A stretch of 64,000 bases of DNA from Clostridiales bacterium (GCA_004558825.1 SFDB01000003.1:35465-99464); one strand, 5' to 3'; shown: positions 17,000 to 26,545, counted from the first letter of the stretch. The notes: a model not told the origin generated them from the sequence alone. Translations and numbers: made by a program.

Positions 17000-18217
17000 T
17001 TAATTGAGCGGCTGTCTGTTTATAGGCATGCTCATGCAGCGCGGGCCGCCGCGACCTTTTGATAGCTCGCTGCCCGGGATGGTGTTGACCTTTACGCCAT
17101 TCTTTTCGAGCAACGCGTTTGTGACTTCGTTGCGCTCATATGTAATAACTTCGCCCGGAGCTATAGTAAGCGAGTTTGAGCCCATGTTCCAGTGTTCACG
17201 CGCAGCGATCATTGGGTCGCCGCCGCCAACCTGAATGAAGTTGACCGCAGGCACCTTCAGCGCACGCTTCATTATGCTCTCAAGCGATTCGCTGGAACAT
17301 GACGCGCCGAGAGAACCGTCTTTATTGAGCGTGAGCTCATAAATGTCAAATTCGCCGGCGTAGACCTGAGGATTGACGATGAATTTATCGTAGTCAACCA
17401 TTGTGCAAAGTACGTCGAGATGCATGTATTTACGCGACTTCGGAAGGTTAAATACGATTATTCGCTCGTAGCCGTTTGTTAAAAGCTTCTTTGCAACGTA
17501 TTCAATCGCTCCGAGGCTTGTACGCTGTCCGTAGCCTATTGCCATAACTTTATCGGATAAAACAAGCAGGTCGCCGCCCTCGATGCCGTAGCCGAGCTTA
17601 TAGTCGTACCACAACGGCGTATCATTAAACGACGGATGGTATTTATGTATATAGCGCATAAGCAGCGCCTCGCGTCTTCTGAACGGCATGCTCATGGAGC
17701 TTACTATCATTCCGTTGCCAATGCAGATACTTATATCCCTTGTGAAATACATAGATGATACCGGATCCGTGAAGAAGGGGTAATCATCTTTTACGAGCAG
17801 AGGAAGCGGCTTTGTGGGATAATCGGCAAGATCCTTACGCATTACGCCTTTGCACACCTCATAGAAAAGCTCTTTGGGCGTCTTGCCGCTGAGATACTCG
17901 CGGATAACGTCCTTTAGGGTTTCTGCCTGAACTTCAGCAACCAAGAGATAATCCTCAATAAACTCCTTTTTGTGAAGTTCATCTTTCACGGCTTCCTCAA
18001 AAAGATCCTCAAGATACAGCACGTTAACATTATGCTCGCGCAGCACCTGTGCAAAGCGATCATGCTCGGCTTGCGCGGCCGGAAGGTATGGGATGTCCTC
18101 TGAAAGCATACGCTCCAGATAATCGGGGATAAGCTGGTTCACCTCGATGCCGGGGCGATGTAGCATAACGGTGTTAAGCTTCCCGATTTCGGAACGCAGA
18201 TTTACAAAATTATTCAT
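17000..18217 (-). CDS. arcA: Arginine deiminase
   Basis: Converts arginine to citrulline and ammonia. 405 residues from ATG 18217 (AGAGGTG 5 nt upstream). The catalytic Cys is in 'RGGPRCMSMPI' at the C terminus, the substrate-binding 'EGGDLLVL' and 'HLDVLCTMVD' (catalytic His) are present, and 'YFTRDIS' is the usual Arg/Asp loop. Ornithine carbamoyltransferase and carbamate kinase are not adjacent, so either the rest of the pathway is elsewhere or the enzyme serves arginine-dependent ammonia production (acid tolerance) alone. Confidence 0.95.
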   Translation of the reverse strand: MNNFVNLRSEIGKLNTVMLHRPGIEVNQLIPDYLERMLSEDIPYLPAAQAEHDRFAQVLREHNVNVLYLEDLFEEAVKDELHKKEFIEDYLLVAEVQAETLKDVIREYLSGKTPKELFYEVCKGVMRKDLADYPTKPLPLLVKDDYPFFTDPVSSMYFTRDISICIGNGMIVSSMSMPFRRREALLMRYIHKYHPSFNDTPLWYDYKLGYGIEGGDLLVLSDKVMAIGYGQRTSLGAIEYVAKKLLTNGYERIIVFNLPKSRKYMHLDVLCTMVDYDKFIVNPQVYAGEFDIYELTLNKDGSLGASCSSESLESIMKRALKVPAVNFIQVGGGDPMIAAREHWNMGSNSLTIAPGEVITYERNEVTNALLEKNGVKVNTIPGSELSKGRGGPRCMSMPINRQPLN

Positions 18218-18494
18218 TATTGCACCTCTGTTAATGTATGTTGTTATTAACATGAGTATTATAATAGATTATCGAAAAAAAAGCCATACGGCATTTTCAA
18301 ACGTTCTGCTCCAATTATAGAGGCAAAGTGATATAGTCGCTATGCCGTCAAAATTTCCGTACATTATAATTAAAAAATGTGGTATCATGTTCAATATGCA
18401 AAGAAGCGATGTGCTCTATAACGTATTTGCGCGATGAGCATATCTATATTATGAGAGGAAAACCTCTCGACAATAAAATCAACGGAGTGATTCG
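18218..18494. other. Divergent intergenic region between arcA and the cysteine desulfurase gene
   Basis: No coding sequence seen. Contains a minus-strand TATAAT near 18258 for arcA without a clear -35, an extended -10 TGG-TATCAT near 18378-18386 on the plus strand, and a small perfect hairpin GAGAGG-AAAA-CCTCTC (18453-18468) 26 nt before the desulfurase start. Confidence 0.5.
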
Positions 18495-19637
18495 ATGATC
18501 TATCTTGATAACAGCGCAACAACGCGCACCTTCGGCAGTGCCGCAGAAGTTGCGAAAAAATATATGACCGAAACGTATTTCAATCCTTCGAGCGCATACG
18601 GGCCTGCCGTCACGGTTGAAAAGGCAGTCAACGGTGCGCGCAGACGTATTGCCGACACTATAAACGTTACTCCGAACGAAATCATATTTACATCCGGAGC
18701 AACGGAAAGCAACAATATGGCTTTTTCCGGAGCGCTGCGGGCTATGCGCGGCAATGGCAGGATAATTGTCAGCGCTGTCGAGCATCCCTCTGTATTTGAA
18801 ACGGCACGCAGATATGCCGACGTAGGGTACGAGGTTGAATTCGTTGGAGTCGATGCGACAGGACGCGTAAACGTAGACATGCTTAAATCAATGCTCGGCG
18901 ACGATGTACGCTTTGTCAGCATAATGCAGGTCAACAACGAAACAGGAGCCGTGAACGACATACCTGCTGTGTATAACGCAATAATATCGCAGGCTCCCGG
19001 CGCGCTTCTTCATGTTGATGGAGTCCAGGGTTTTTTGAGGGTGCCGTTTAACGCGCGTTTCTGCGATATGTATTCATTGAGCGGGCATAAGTTCCATGCA
19101 CCTAAGGGCGTCGGAGCTTTGTACGTCCGAAACAGGACAAAATTTCTCGGAGGACAAACGGGCGGCGGGCAGGAAAACGGGCTTCGTTCGGGTACGAGCT
19201 GTACATCAGGCATAATGGCGATGGATGCAGCAATAGCACAGTATACGGAACATTCACGCGAATATATAGACGGGATGTATGCGTGCAAAAAACGCCTTGC
19301 CGACAACATCAAACGAATAAACGATACGTTTATAAACGGACCTGCAATAGCGGACGGAGCACCGCACATACTAAATGCATCTTTCATGGGGGTCAGAGGA
19401 GAAGTGCTTCTTCACGCGCTTGAAGAGAAGCAGATATACGTCGCTACGGGCTCCGCGTGTTCTTCCAAAAAGAAGGGCAAGAACAGAATACTCGACGCAA
19501 TGGGCTTAAAGCCCGAAAGGCAGGAAAGCGCAATAAGATTCAGCCTCAGTCCGTTTAACACGGTCAACGAGATGGACGAGGCCGCTGCGGCGATAGAAAG
19601 CATAATTGCCGTTTTGCGCAGATATAAAAGAAGATAA
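18495..19637 (+). CDS. Cysteine desulfurase (IscS/NifS family), ThiI partner
   Basis: PLP enzyme that removes sulfur from cysteine as an enzyme-bound persulfide. 380 residues. 'SGATESNNMAF' and 'SAVEHPSV' bind PLP and substrate, the Schiff-base Lys is in 'SGHKFHAPKG', and the catalytic Cys is in 'ATGSACSSKKKG'. GGAG stands 7 nt before the ATG. It lies 12 bp ahead of thiI on the same strand, an arrangement also known for B. subtilis nifZ-thiI, so its main task is probably sulfur delivery for 4-thiouridine in tRNA. Could also feed other sulfur pathways. Confidence 0.93.
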   Translation: MIYLDNSATTRTFGSAAEVAKKYMTETYFNPSSAYGPAVTVEKAVNGARRRIADTINVTPNEIIFTSGATESNNMAFSGALRAMRGNGRIIVSAVEHPSVFETARRYADVGYEVEFVGVDATGRVNVDMLKSMLGDDVRFVSIMQVNNETGAVNDIPAVYNAIISQAPGALLHVDGVQGFLRVPFNARFCDMYSLSGHKFHAPKGVGALYVRNRTKFLGGQTGGGQENGLRSGTSCTSGIMAMDAAIAQYTEHSREYIDGMYACKKRLADNIKRINDTFINGPAIADGAPHILNASFMGVRGEVLLHALEEKQIYVATGSACSSKKKGKNRILDAMGLKPERQESAIRFSLSPFNTVNEMDEAAAAIESIIAVLRRYKRR

Positions 19638-19649
19638 ACGGAGGAAGAA

Positions 19650-20813
19650 ATGGAAAACGTACTGCTTATCCGATACGGAGAGGTGCATTTAAAAGGGCTT
19701 AACAGGCCATATTTTGAGCGAAAACTCATAGAACGCATAAAGCTCGCGCTTTCCGGACTGAACGCTACGGTAAAGCGCGAGCAGGGCCGAATTTACGCCT
19801 TTGGTATTGGTGAAAACGACAATGAAAAAGCGATAGACATGCTTACCCGCGTGTTTGGCATACATTCACTCAGCCCGTCATACGGCGTAGAGAAAGGTTG
19901 GGATACCATATGCCGCACGGCTCTCGAGGTCGTGAAACAGGAAGCTGCCGGTGGTAAAAGAACCTTCAAGGTATTTGCAAGGCGTTCGGACAAGCAGTTT
20001 TTCATGAACTCACAATCGATATGCCGCGAGCTTGGCGGATATATACTTGATAACATGCCTGAGCTTTCGGTTGATATTCATAACCCGGAAATATGCTTAT
20101 CCGTCGAAATACGAGATATGGCGTACATCTACACAAAAGAAATACCGTGCGCGGGTGGAATGCCTACCGGAACTGCGGGCAGGGGGGCATTGCTGCTTTC
20201 AGGCGGAATAGATAGTCCGGTTGCAGGCTACATGCTTGCAAAGCGCGGGCTTGAATTAAGCGCTGTGCATTTTTACAGCTATCCTTACACAAGCGAACGC
20301 GCCCGCGACAAGGTTGTCGAGCTTGCAAGGATACTTGCAACACACACAGGCACAATAAAGCTGCACCTCGTACCTTTTACCGAGATACAGCTTGCAATAT
20401 ACGACAACTGTCCTCCTAAGGAGACAACGGTGCTCATGCGCCGTCTCATGATGCGCATTGCCGAAATAATTGCGCGACAGGATGGCGCACTTGCGTTAAT
20501 AACGGGCGAATCGCTCGGGCAGGTTGCAAGTCAAACTCTCGAGAGCCTCTGCGCAACGAACGACGCTGTGTCATTGCCCGTATTCAGGCCGCTTATCGGC
20601 TTTGATAAAGAGGATATAACGAACGTTGCCCGCAAAATAGGCACGTTTGAAACTTCAATACAGCCGTATGAGGATTGCTGTACGGTATTTGTGCCGCAGC
20701 ACCCTGTGACGAAGCCGAGATTAGCGGATATAAGAAAGAGTGAAGCGCTTGTCGATTTTTCCGAAATGATCGAAAGGGCGCTCAAGGACACGGAAGTCGC
20801 CGAGATAGGGTAA
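19650..20813 (+). CDS. thiI: tRNA 4-thiouridine synthase ThiI
   Basis: Makes s4U8 in tRNA, using sulfur from the desulfurase encoded upstream. 387 residues: N-terminal ferredoxin-like and THUMP domains (residues ~1-165) and a PP-loop ATP pyrophosphatase domain with 'LLSGGIDSPVAGYML' near residue 183. There is no C-terminal rhodanese domain, as in Bacillus; a conserved Cys pair lies in 'NCPPKE' and 'EDCCTVF'. GGAGG is 5 nt before the ATG. Confidence 0.95.
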   Translation: MENVLLIRYGEVHLKGLNRPYFERKLIERIKLALSGLNATVKREQGRIYAFGIGENDNEKAIDMLTRVFGIHSLSPSYGVEKGWDTICRTALEVVKQEAAGGKRTFKVFARRSDKQFFMNSQSICRELGGYILDNMPELSVDIHNPEICLSVEIRDMAYIYTKEIPCAGGMPTGTAGRGALLLSGGIDSPVAGYMLAKRGLELSAVHFYSYPYTSERARDKVVELARILATHTGTIKLHLVPFTEIQLAIYDNCPPKETTVLMRRLMMRIAEIIARQDGALALITGESLGQVASQTLESLCATNDAVSLPVFRPLIGFDKEDITNVARKIGTFETSIQPYEDCCTVFVPQHPVTKPRLADIRKSEALVDFSEMIERALKDTEVAEIG

Positions 20814-20836
20814 TCCCATAGAGCGGATTTCGGAAA

Positions 20837-21547
20837 TCAATCATCAGCGGAGGGTACGAGGTTCAGCATATCCTCCTCATTATTTACATCGGTATAAGCA
20901 TCGGGCACATCGCCGATTATAACGCTTTGCGCGATAGGCACATCTATTTCGGCGCAAACACTGTTAAGTGCGCCCGGAAATATTATATTGCTGTCAGCCG
21001 TGACTCGTAAATTTACACAGTAAAGCGTCTGATTTATACCCGATGATTTGATCGATGAAACATATTGATACCGTACAGCAGAGCACGGCTGAAGCCGCAC
21101 GGTGACATTTGGCCCAAGATTGCTCAGAAAAGGTATTCCGCTTAGTGTTCCCAACGGAATAGATATGCCTTGCTCGCACAATGCGTTGAGTTTGTTTTGG
21201 ATGTTTGCAACACAATTTGACGCCGCAAGGTTTACAAGCGGTGTGTTTGTTTGCAGCAAAGCCGAATTTTCCGTAGCGTTTGAAATAGAAACCATGCTTT
21301 GATACATCTCTGAGGTTGACATGGTTTCGCGCACTGATTCGCTTATAGCTTCGCTCATAAGCTCGCTCATACGCGTTTGCGCGATCACGGAGGCGACGCT
21401 GCACACTCTTCTGCCGAAAGAAAAAAATGCGACTATAGCCACTGTTGTCAGCGTCAACACTGACATAAGCAGCTTTAGCTTAGAAAGGCTGTGCGTTCTC
21501 CTAATCGAAATCATTTTCTTCCGTCGGCGAATCACAGCCTTTTCCAT
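20837..21547 (-). CDS. yunB: Sporulation protein YunB
   Basis: 236 residues, single N-terminal membrane anchor (residues ~28-45) followed by an extracytoplasmic domain. The YunB core is recognisable: 'ISIPLGTLSGIPFLSNLGP', 'SSGINQTLYCVNLRV' and 'VIIGDVPDAYT'. In Bacillus the gene is sigma-E controlled and needed for efficient spore formation. GGAGG precedes the ATG by 5 nt. Convergent with thiI. The best single indication that this organism makes spores. Confidence 0.92.
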   Translation of the reverse strand: MEKAVIRRRKKMISIRRTHSLSKLKLLMSVLTLTTVAIVAFFSFGRRVCSVASVIAQTRMSELMSEAISESVRETMSTSEMYQSMVSISNATENSALLQTNTPLVNLAASNCVANIQNKLNALCEQGISIPLGTLSGIPFLSNLGPNVTVRLQPCSAVRYQYVSSIKSSGINQTLYCVNLRVTADSNIIFPGALNSVCAEIDVPIAQSVIIGDVPDAYTDVNNEEDMLNLVPSADD

Positions 21548-21585
21548 ACAAACCTCCGTGCTTTGCTTTTATTCCATGGTATGAG

Positions 21586-21636
21586 CAAAAGTCCGCCAAT
21601 GTGAACAATGGCGGCGCAGATATATCCGCGCCGCCT
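21586..21636 (-). terminator. Terminator region of pepT with two alternative stems
   Basis: Stem 1: 8-bp arms 21611-21618 and 21629-21636. Stem 2: 6-bp arms 21594-21599 and 21610-21615, followed on the minus strand by ACTTTTGC. The stems share bases 21611-21615 and exclude each other. Confidence 0.65.
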
Positions 21637-21650
21637 AATACACATCTAAG

Positions 21651-22865
21651 TTATTGTTCTGCGACAAGCTTTACTATTGAAAGCAGTATGTCACATACCT
21701 TTTCCATCGATTGCACCGGTATATACTCATACCTGCCATGGAAGTTATGGCCTCCGGTACATATGTTCGGGCACGGAAGCCCCATATAGCTGAGGCGTGC
21801 GCCGTCCGTACCTCCGCGCACGGGGTTAATTATGGGCTCAACGCCTAGTTCGCGCATCACACGGCATACGTTGTCGATAAGGTGCATATGCGGTGTGATT
21901 TTTTCCTTCATATTATAGTATGAATCGGTTATCGCTAGCTCGAGCGTGCCGCTTCCATAGCGAAGGTTTATATAGTCGGCCGCAGCCTGCATTACGCGCT
22001 TTTTTTCCGTGAACTTCGTAAAGTCATGGTCGCGGATTATGTAGTGCATATGTGTTGACTCAATATCGCCGTTTATATCGGTCAAGTGTATAAAGCCCTC
22101 ATAGTTTTCGGTATATTCCGGCCTTTGAGCGCTGGGCAGCATGGCGTCAAACTCATTCGCAACATGAATTGAATTTATCATTTTATCCTTTGCGCTTCCC
22201 GGATGTATACCTCGGCCGTGAACGACTATATTGGCAGAAGCGGCGTTAAAGTTTTCATACTCGATTTCGCCGAGCTCGCCGCCGTCGACTGTGTAGGCAT
22301 AGTCCGCGCCGAACCCCTTTACATCGAACATGTCCGAACCGCGTCCAACCTCTTCATCAGGTGTAAAAGCAATACATATTTTACCGTGCTTTATTGTTGG
22401 ATCGTTCATGAGCGTTTGAACAAGCGTCATTATTTCCGCGACGCCGGCTTTGTCGTCGGCGCCGAGAAGCGTCGTCCCGTTTGCAACGACTATGTCTTGA
22501 CCGATGTAGCGCTCGATTGACGGAAACTCTGCCGGTGAAATCGTAGTGGAGTCGTTAAGCTTTATGTCGCCTCCGTCATAGCATTTGACTATGCGCGGCT
22601 CCACGTTCTTGCCCGAAGCATCGGGCGACGTATCCATATGTGCAATGAATCCGTAAGCGGGTACACCCTCTTTGTTTGCGTCGATATGCGCGTAAACATA
22701 GCCATGTTCATCGATTCGAGCGTTAGGAACGCCGAGCGCTTGAAGCTCTTCTACAAGCAGTTTGCCGAGATTAAACTGCTTTTCGGTGCTCGGAATGCAG
22801 TCCATGTCATCTTTTGACGCCGTGTCTATTCGAGCATAGTTTATAAATCTGCTTAATACATCCAT
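21651..22865 (-). CDS. pepT: Peptidase T (tripeptide aminopeptidase)
   Basis: Cytoplasmic zinc aminopeptidase that removes the N-terminal residue from tripeptides. 404 residues, family length. Metal and catalytic residues of the M20 family are visible in 'FIAHMDTSPD', 'GADDKAGVAEIM' and 'TPDEEVGRGSD', and the dimerisation domain has 'GRGIHPGSAKDKMINS'. GGAGG precedes the ATG. An extended -10 (TGA-TATAAT near 22900 on the minus strand) may drive it. Divergent from the unknown membrane protein gene. Confidence 0.95.
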   Translation of the reverse strand: MDVLSRFINYARIDTASKDDMDCIPSTEKQFNLGKLLVEELQALGVPNARIDEHGYVYAHIDANKEGVPAYGFIAHMDTSPDASGKNVEPRIVKCYDGGDIKLNDSTTISPAEFPSIERYIGQDIVVANGTTLLGADDKAGVAEIMTLVQTLMNDPTIKHGKICIAFTPDEEVGRGSDMFDVKGFGADYAYTVDGGELGEIEYENFNAASANIVVHGRGIHPGSAKDKMINSIHVANEFDAMLPSAQRPEYTENYEGFIHLTDINGDIESTHMHYIIRDHDFTKFTEKKRVMQAAADYINLRYGSGTLELAITDSYYNMKEKITPHMHLIDNVCRVMRELGVEPIINPVRGGTDGARLSYMGLPCPNICTGGHNFHGRYEYIPVQSMEKVCDILLSIVKLVAEQ

Positions 22866-22964
22866 TGGTAAATCCTCCGTTAAGTTTGCTTAAAACAATT
22901 ATATCATACTCATGCGAAGTATGGCGCGGGCATATTCGGAAACTATTAAAAAGAGGTGATTCGG

Positions 22965-23771
22965 ATGAAAGAAAGGCTTGAAAAGCGAAGCTTCTACAAA
23001 AAACGTATGTACGGCAAACGGACAATGATTGCACGCGGCGCAGATTTTATAACTCTGCGGATAGTGATCGCTTTCGCGGCATTTTTCTGTTTTAAGACGC
23101 TTATGCCTACAGTAGCGTCAGCGGTGCTTGCAGTCGTGGCAGTATTGATGTTTTCCACTGCGTCAGAGCTTATAAAAAGCGTACGTCTTGACAGGTTTAT
23201 AGCTTCGGAGCGCGACAGGATGGTACGGGAACATATAAAGCAAATAATACTCTACCTGGACAACGACAGCTTCTGCAGGCTTGCCGGAAGGTGCGTCTAT
23301 GACGATGGCTGCGTTACCGCACTTCAAAAAATATCGCCGATTACACCCGACGATGTTTTAGCAGCGTATAGGCAGGCGGCAGCTTCTTCAAAGAAAGCCG
23401 CTCATATAGTCACAATAGCGCAGATAACTCCCGAAGCGCGCGTTACCGCCCAAAGCGCGCCAAACATTAAAATACACTTTCATACATCGGATGAGCTTAT
23501 CGAATTATACAACGATGAATGCATTGACGCCGATGAGCTTGAAAAAATAGCTATCATGGCGGAAAAAAATAAACGCCGTCTGCGTGGATTAAAAGGCATG
23601 AGGCCGTTTGCGCCATCAAGAGCGCGGTCGTACATAATTGCTTCAAGTCTGCTCATGGTGCTTTCCTTCTTTGTTAAACATGCGCTTTATTTCAGAATTA
23701 TGGGAATAATCTGCATGGTTTTTGGGATGCTTACCGCCTGTATCGGAGTTTATACAAAAAATTCTGCGTAA
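22965..23771 (+). CDS. Uncharacterised membrane protein
   Basis: 268 residues from ATG 22965, chosen because AGAGGTG is 6 nt upstream; a GTG at 22956 lies inside that site. Not recognised. It has a very basic N terminus (Lys/Arg-rich residues 1-27), two hydrophobic segments (~30-70), a soluble middle of ~150 residues, and two more hydrophobic segments at the end (~205-260). The architecture of two membrane hairpins flanking a cytoplasmic domain is clear, the function is not. Convergent with comEC, stops 1 nt apart. Confidence 0.75.
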   Translation: MKERLEKRSFYKKRMYGKRTMIARGADFITLRIVIAFAAFFCFKTLMPTVASAVLAVVAVLMFSTASELIKSVRLDRFIASERDRMVREHIKQIILYLDNDSFCRLAGRCVYDDGCVTALQKISPITPDDVLAAYRQAAASSKKAAHIVTIAQITPEARVTAQSAPNIKIHFHTSDELIELYNDECIDADELEKIAIMAEKNKRRLRGLKGMRPFAPSRARSYIIASSLLMVLSFFVKHALYFRIMGIICMVFGMLTACIGVYTKNSA

Positions 23772-23772
23772 A

Positions 23773-25287
23773 TCACGCCTTTGAAGCTGATAGGACAATC
23801 AACAGCGTTGCTGCTGCAAACGCAGTTAATGCATATATTGCCTTTCGTTTTTTGCCACAGATGAAATATGGCGACACAACGAACATCGGCACAAACAGCG
23901 TTAGAACAGAGAAAAGCGACGGTGACGGTACATCGATCGAACAAAAGCGTATGCTTGACAAAGTATAGAGATATTCGGACGTTAGCCTCAACACCGATAC
24001 GGCGGCGAGGGCCGCAATCTGCGCCACCTTTGGAGAAACGATGTAAGCAGCTACAGCTATAGCGGATGGTACGAGTATAAGCGGCGCAAGCGGAACTATG
24101 ATTATGTTTGCAAAAATGCCGAGAAGGGGCAGCGAGTTAAAATAGTGAGCGCTGAGCGGCAGGGAGCCTATAGTTCCGCAGATAGCTACGGATAAAACTC
24201 CTGACAGCGCTTGGTGAAGGTTTTTCATAAGCGCGACAATGGGCTTATTCAGAAGAAGTATCGTAAATACCGTACAGAAAGAAAGCTGAAATCCTATGCT
24301 CAGCGGCGCAAACGGCCTGAACGCGGTTATTATTACGAACGCCAGTGAGAGAGAGGACAGCGGGTCGTAGCGTCTTGCAAACGGGTCTGCAGATATCAGG
24401 CAAATTGACATAACGGACGCGCGCACAAGCGAGGGAGCAAACGCCGTTAATGCGCAATACAGCAATAAAAATATGCCTATGACGGCCACGCGCAGCCATG
24501 GTCTGCGCTTTGGAATGATGACCATGAAAAACGCGACAAATATGCTGACGTGAAGTCCGGAGACGGCGAAAAGATGTGCAGTCCCCGTTCGGCGAAACGC
24601 GTCCATTAACGAAGCCGATATGTTTGATTTATCCCCCAAGAGCATTCCGCTCACTATATCGGAATAGTCGCCGAAGAGTTCGCTAACGGTGTTTTCTATA
24701 TGCGCACGAAGGCGTAGAAAGAATCCGTAAAAATCAAACGAGTTGCCTGTTTTTGAGGCATTCACAGTTTTGCATTCAAAACGCGCAGTTATGCCCTGCG
24801 AAAGGTAATGGTTAAATTCGTTAAAGCCCTTTTTGTTTGATGAAAATGCCGTAAAGCTGCCTTCGGCCTCTATTATATCTCCGTACTCGTATGAAAACAT
24901 GCCTTGCTCGCATTGAAGCAGTATGCGGCCGTTCATTCTCAAGCCGTTTAATGTAGTGTTGTTTAAAACAAGAATGTGTTTGCCGTTTTTGAAACATGGC
25001 GTTTCACATATTTTTCCTCTGAGCTCATAGCAGCCTTCTGCAGGCATAACCGGATATGCGGCGGTTGTTCTTGTGAATGCAAGCAGAACGGCGCAGATAA
25101 AAAGCAGAATGCGGCGCACTTTTTTCAGCGCGAGTATCAGCGCCAAAACACCGAGAAAAAGGCATACGACCCATGAAAGCCGTACGCCTTGAAGTTCCCG
25201 TGCAAGTACGATACCCACGCATACCCCTGACGCAATGACGGCCATTGGTCTGAAGTTTACATGAACGCCGTTACCCGAAAGTTTCAT
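23773..25287 (-). CDS. comEC: ComEC/Rec2-type DNA uptake channel protein lacking the metallo-beta-lactamase domain
   Basis: Polytopic membrane protein, 504 residues. An N-terminal DUF4131-like OB region (residues ~60-180, 'LRGKICETPCF', 'YGDIIEAEGSFT') is followed by the competence domain with 'MLLGDKSNISASLMDAFRRTGTAHLFAVSGLHVSI' region (the 'AVSGLHV' motif) and repeated hydrophobic helices. Classical ComEC is ~750 residues with a C-terminal nuclease-like domain; that domain is absent and the chain ends after the helices. Eight nt downstream of ridA with no clear ribosome site. Whether it supports transformation is unknown. Confidence 0.9.
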   Translation of the reverse strand: MKLSGNGVHVNFRPMAVIASGVCVGIVLARELQGVRLSWVVCLFLGVLALILALKKVRRILLFICAVLLAFTRTTAAYPVMPAEGCYELRGKICETPCFKNGKHILVLNNTTLNGLRMNGRILLQCEQGMFSYEYGDIIEAEGSFTAFSSNKKGFNEFNHYLSQGITARFECKTVNASKTGNSFDFYGFFLRLRAHIENTVSELFGDYSDIVSGMLLGDKSNISASLMDAFRRTGTAHLFAVSGLHVSIFVAFFMVIIPKRRPWLRVAVIGIFLLLYCALTAFAPSLVRASVMSICLISADPFARRYDPLSSLSLAFVIITAFRPFAPLSIGFQLSFCTVFTILLLNKPIVALMKNLHQALSGVLSVAICGTIGSLPLSAHYFNSLPLLGIFANIIIVPLAPLILVPSAIAVAAYIVSPKVAQIAALAAVSVLRLTSEYLYTLSSIRFCSIDVPSPSLFSVLTLFVPMFVVSPYFICGKKRKAIYALTAFAAATLLIVLSASKA

Positions 25288-25295
25288 TGCATGTT

Positions 25296-25670
25296 TTATT
25301 TGACCGCGACAGCTTCGATCTCAACGAGCCCTCCTGCGGGAAGTTTAGCAACCTGCACGCAGGAGCGAGCGGGGGGATTGGTTGCAAAAAACTTTGCATA
25401 GATAGCGTTTACCTTTGCAAAATCGGCCAAATCCTGCACAAACACCGTCGTCTTTACGACGTGCTCCATATCGGTGCCGGATGCTTTAAGCACGTTCCGG
25501 AGGTTAATAAGAGCCTGCTCAGTCTGTGCCTCAACGCCTTCGGGGAGTTTGCCTGTCTCGGGGATAAGGCCAAGCTGGCCAGACGTGAATACCATATCGT
25601 TTATTACGACAGCGTGCGAGTACGGCCCTATAGCGGCGGGCGCGTTTTCAGCAACAATAATCTCTTTCAT
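25296..25670 (-). CDS. ridA: RidA family enamine/imine deaminase
   Basis: Hydrolyses reactive 2-aminoacrylate-type enamines formed by PLP enzymes. 124 residues, the normal trimer-forming size. 'IGPYSHAVV', 'GLIPETGKLPEG' and 'NPPARSCVQVAKLPAGGLVEIEAVAV' are the family signature with the key Arg in 'PARSCV'. AAAGGAG precedes the ATG by 9 nt. Lies between tmk and comEC. Confidence 0.95.
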   Translation of the reverse strand: MKEIIVAENAPAAIGPYSHAVVINDMVFTSGQLGLIPETGKLPEGVEAQTEQALINLRNVLKASGTDMEHVVKTTVFVQDLADFAKVNAIYAKFFATNPPARSCVQVAKLPAGGLVEIEAVAVK

Positions 25671-25737
25671 AGCTGAATCTCCTTTTTGGATTATGTTATG
25701 ATAATGCCATTTTATAGCTTTAAGACTTCACTGTCAA

Positions 25738-26421
25738 TCAAAGCAGCTTTATAATGCCTCTGCGCAAAAGCTCGTTTTTCACCATATCGGCTATCTCGTC
25801 TATTCCACGCAGTCTGCCGTTCGTCATACAGTCAATAACCGCAATATCGTCGTATTTTTGCGCAATCTTTATATACATTCTTCGTGCTCGCTGCTGTATA
25901 CCGACGGATGCCTCATAAACGTCCTTTTTGTCGCCTACGTATTCGCGGAAGCCCTTTTTGTCTACGTTTTCGGACGCACTTGCTTCAGACACATCGAATA
26001 AAAGCGTGACGTCCGGACGGGGGAGCGCAAAGCGATTGTACTCGAGATCAAATATCCAATCGGATATGTCCGGCTTGCCAACATCGCAGTCGCGTATGTT
26101 TTGATACACGGCGTTTGATAGCACATACCGATTTATAAGCAAAAAGTCGCTTTCGCCGTCGGTATAGCCCTTAAAGCTGTCCCATCTGTCCAGAGCAAAC
26201 CAAAGCGCCATGCTTTTTCCGTCCACGTTAACGGCATCGATGGCGTCGTTGCCCGAAAGCAAGTTTCCAACCTGCGAGCCAAAGAAACTATCATACATGG
26301 GGTATGACCGGACAGCAACGCTGTATCCAAGCGATATCAAAAGGAAGCGAAGCCTTTCGAATTGAACACTCTTTCCGCTGCCGTCGATTCCTTCTATTGC
26401 TATAATCTTTGTTTTTGCCAT
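25738..26421 (-). CDS. tmk: Thymidylate kinase (dTMP kinase)
   Basis: Phosphorylates dTMP to dTDP. 227 residues. P-loop 'GIDGSGKSVQ' at residue ~11, the DR motif in 'ALDRWDSF' and 'NRYVLSNAVYQ'. It is a divergent, somewhat long member, so another deoxynucleoside monophosphate kinase specificity cannot be excluded. No close operon partner upstream; ridA follows after 67 bp. Confidence 0.88.
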   Translation of the reverse strand: MAKTKIIAIEGIDGSGKSVQFERLRFLLISLGYSVAVRSYPMYDSFFGSQVGNLLSGNDAIDAVNVDGKSMALWFALDRWDSFKGYTDGESDFLLINRYVLSNAVYQNIRDCDVGKPDISDWIFDLEYNRFALPRPDVTLLFDVSEASASENVDKKGFREYVGDKKDVYEASVGIQQRARRMYIKIAQKYDDIAVIDCMTNGRLRGIDEIADMVKNELLRRGIIKLL

Positions 26422-26545
26422 AGCAACCTCTTAAACGAACATAGTTTTTATAAATGTTACCACATTTTTGAGTTTGTTTCGAGATATTACCGACAAATGG
26501 CTGCAAATATACAACAAAAATAATCAAAATGGTCACAAATAATGC

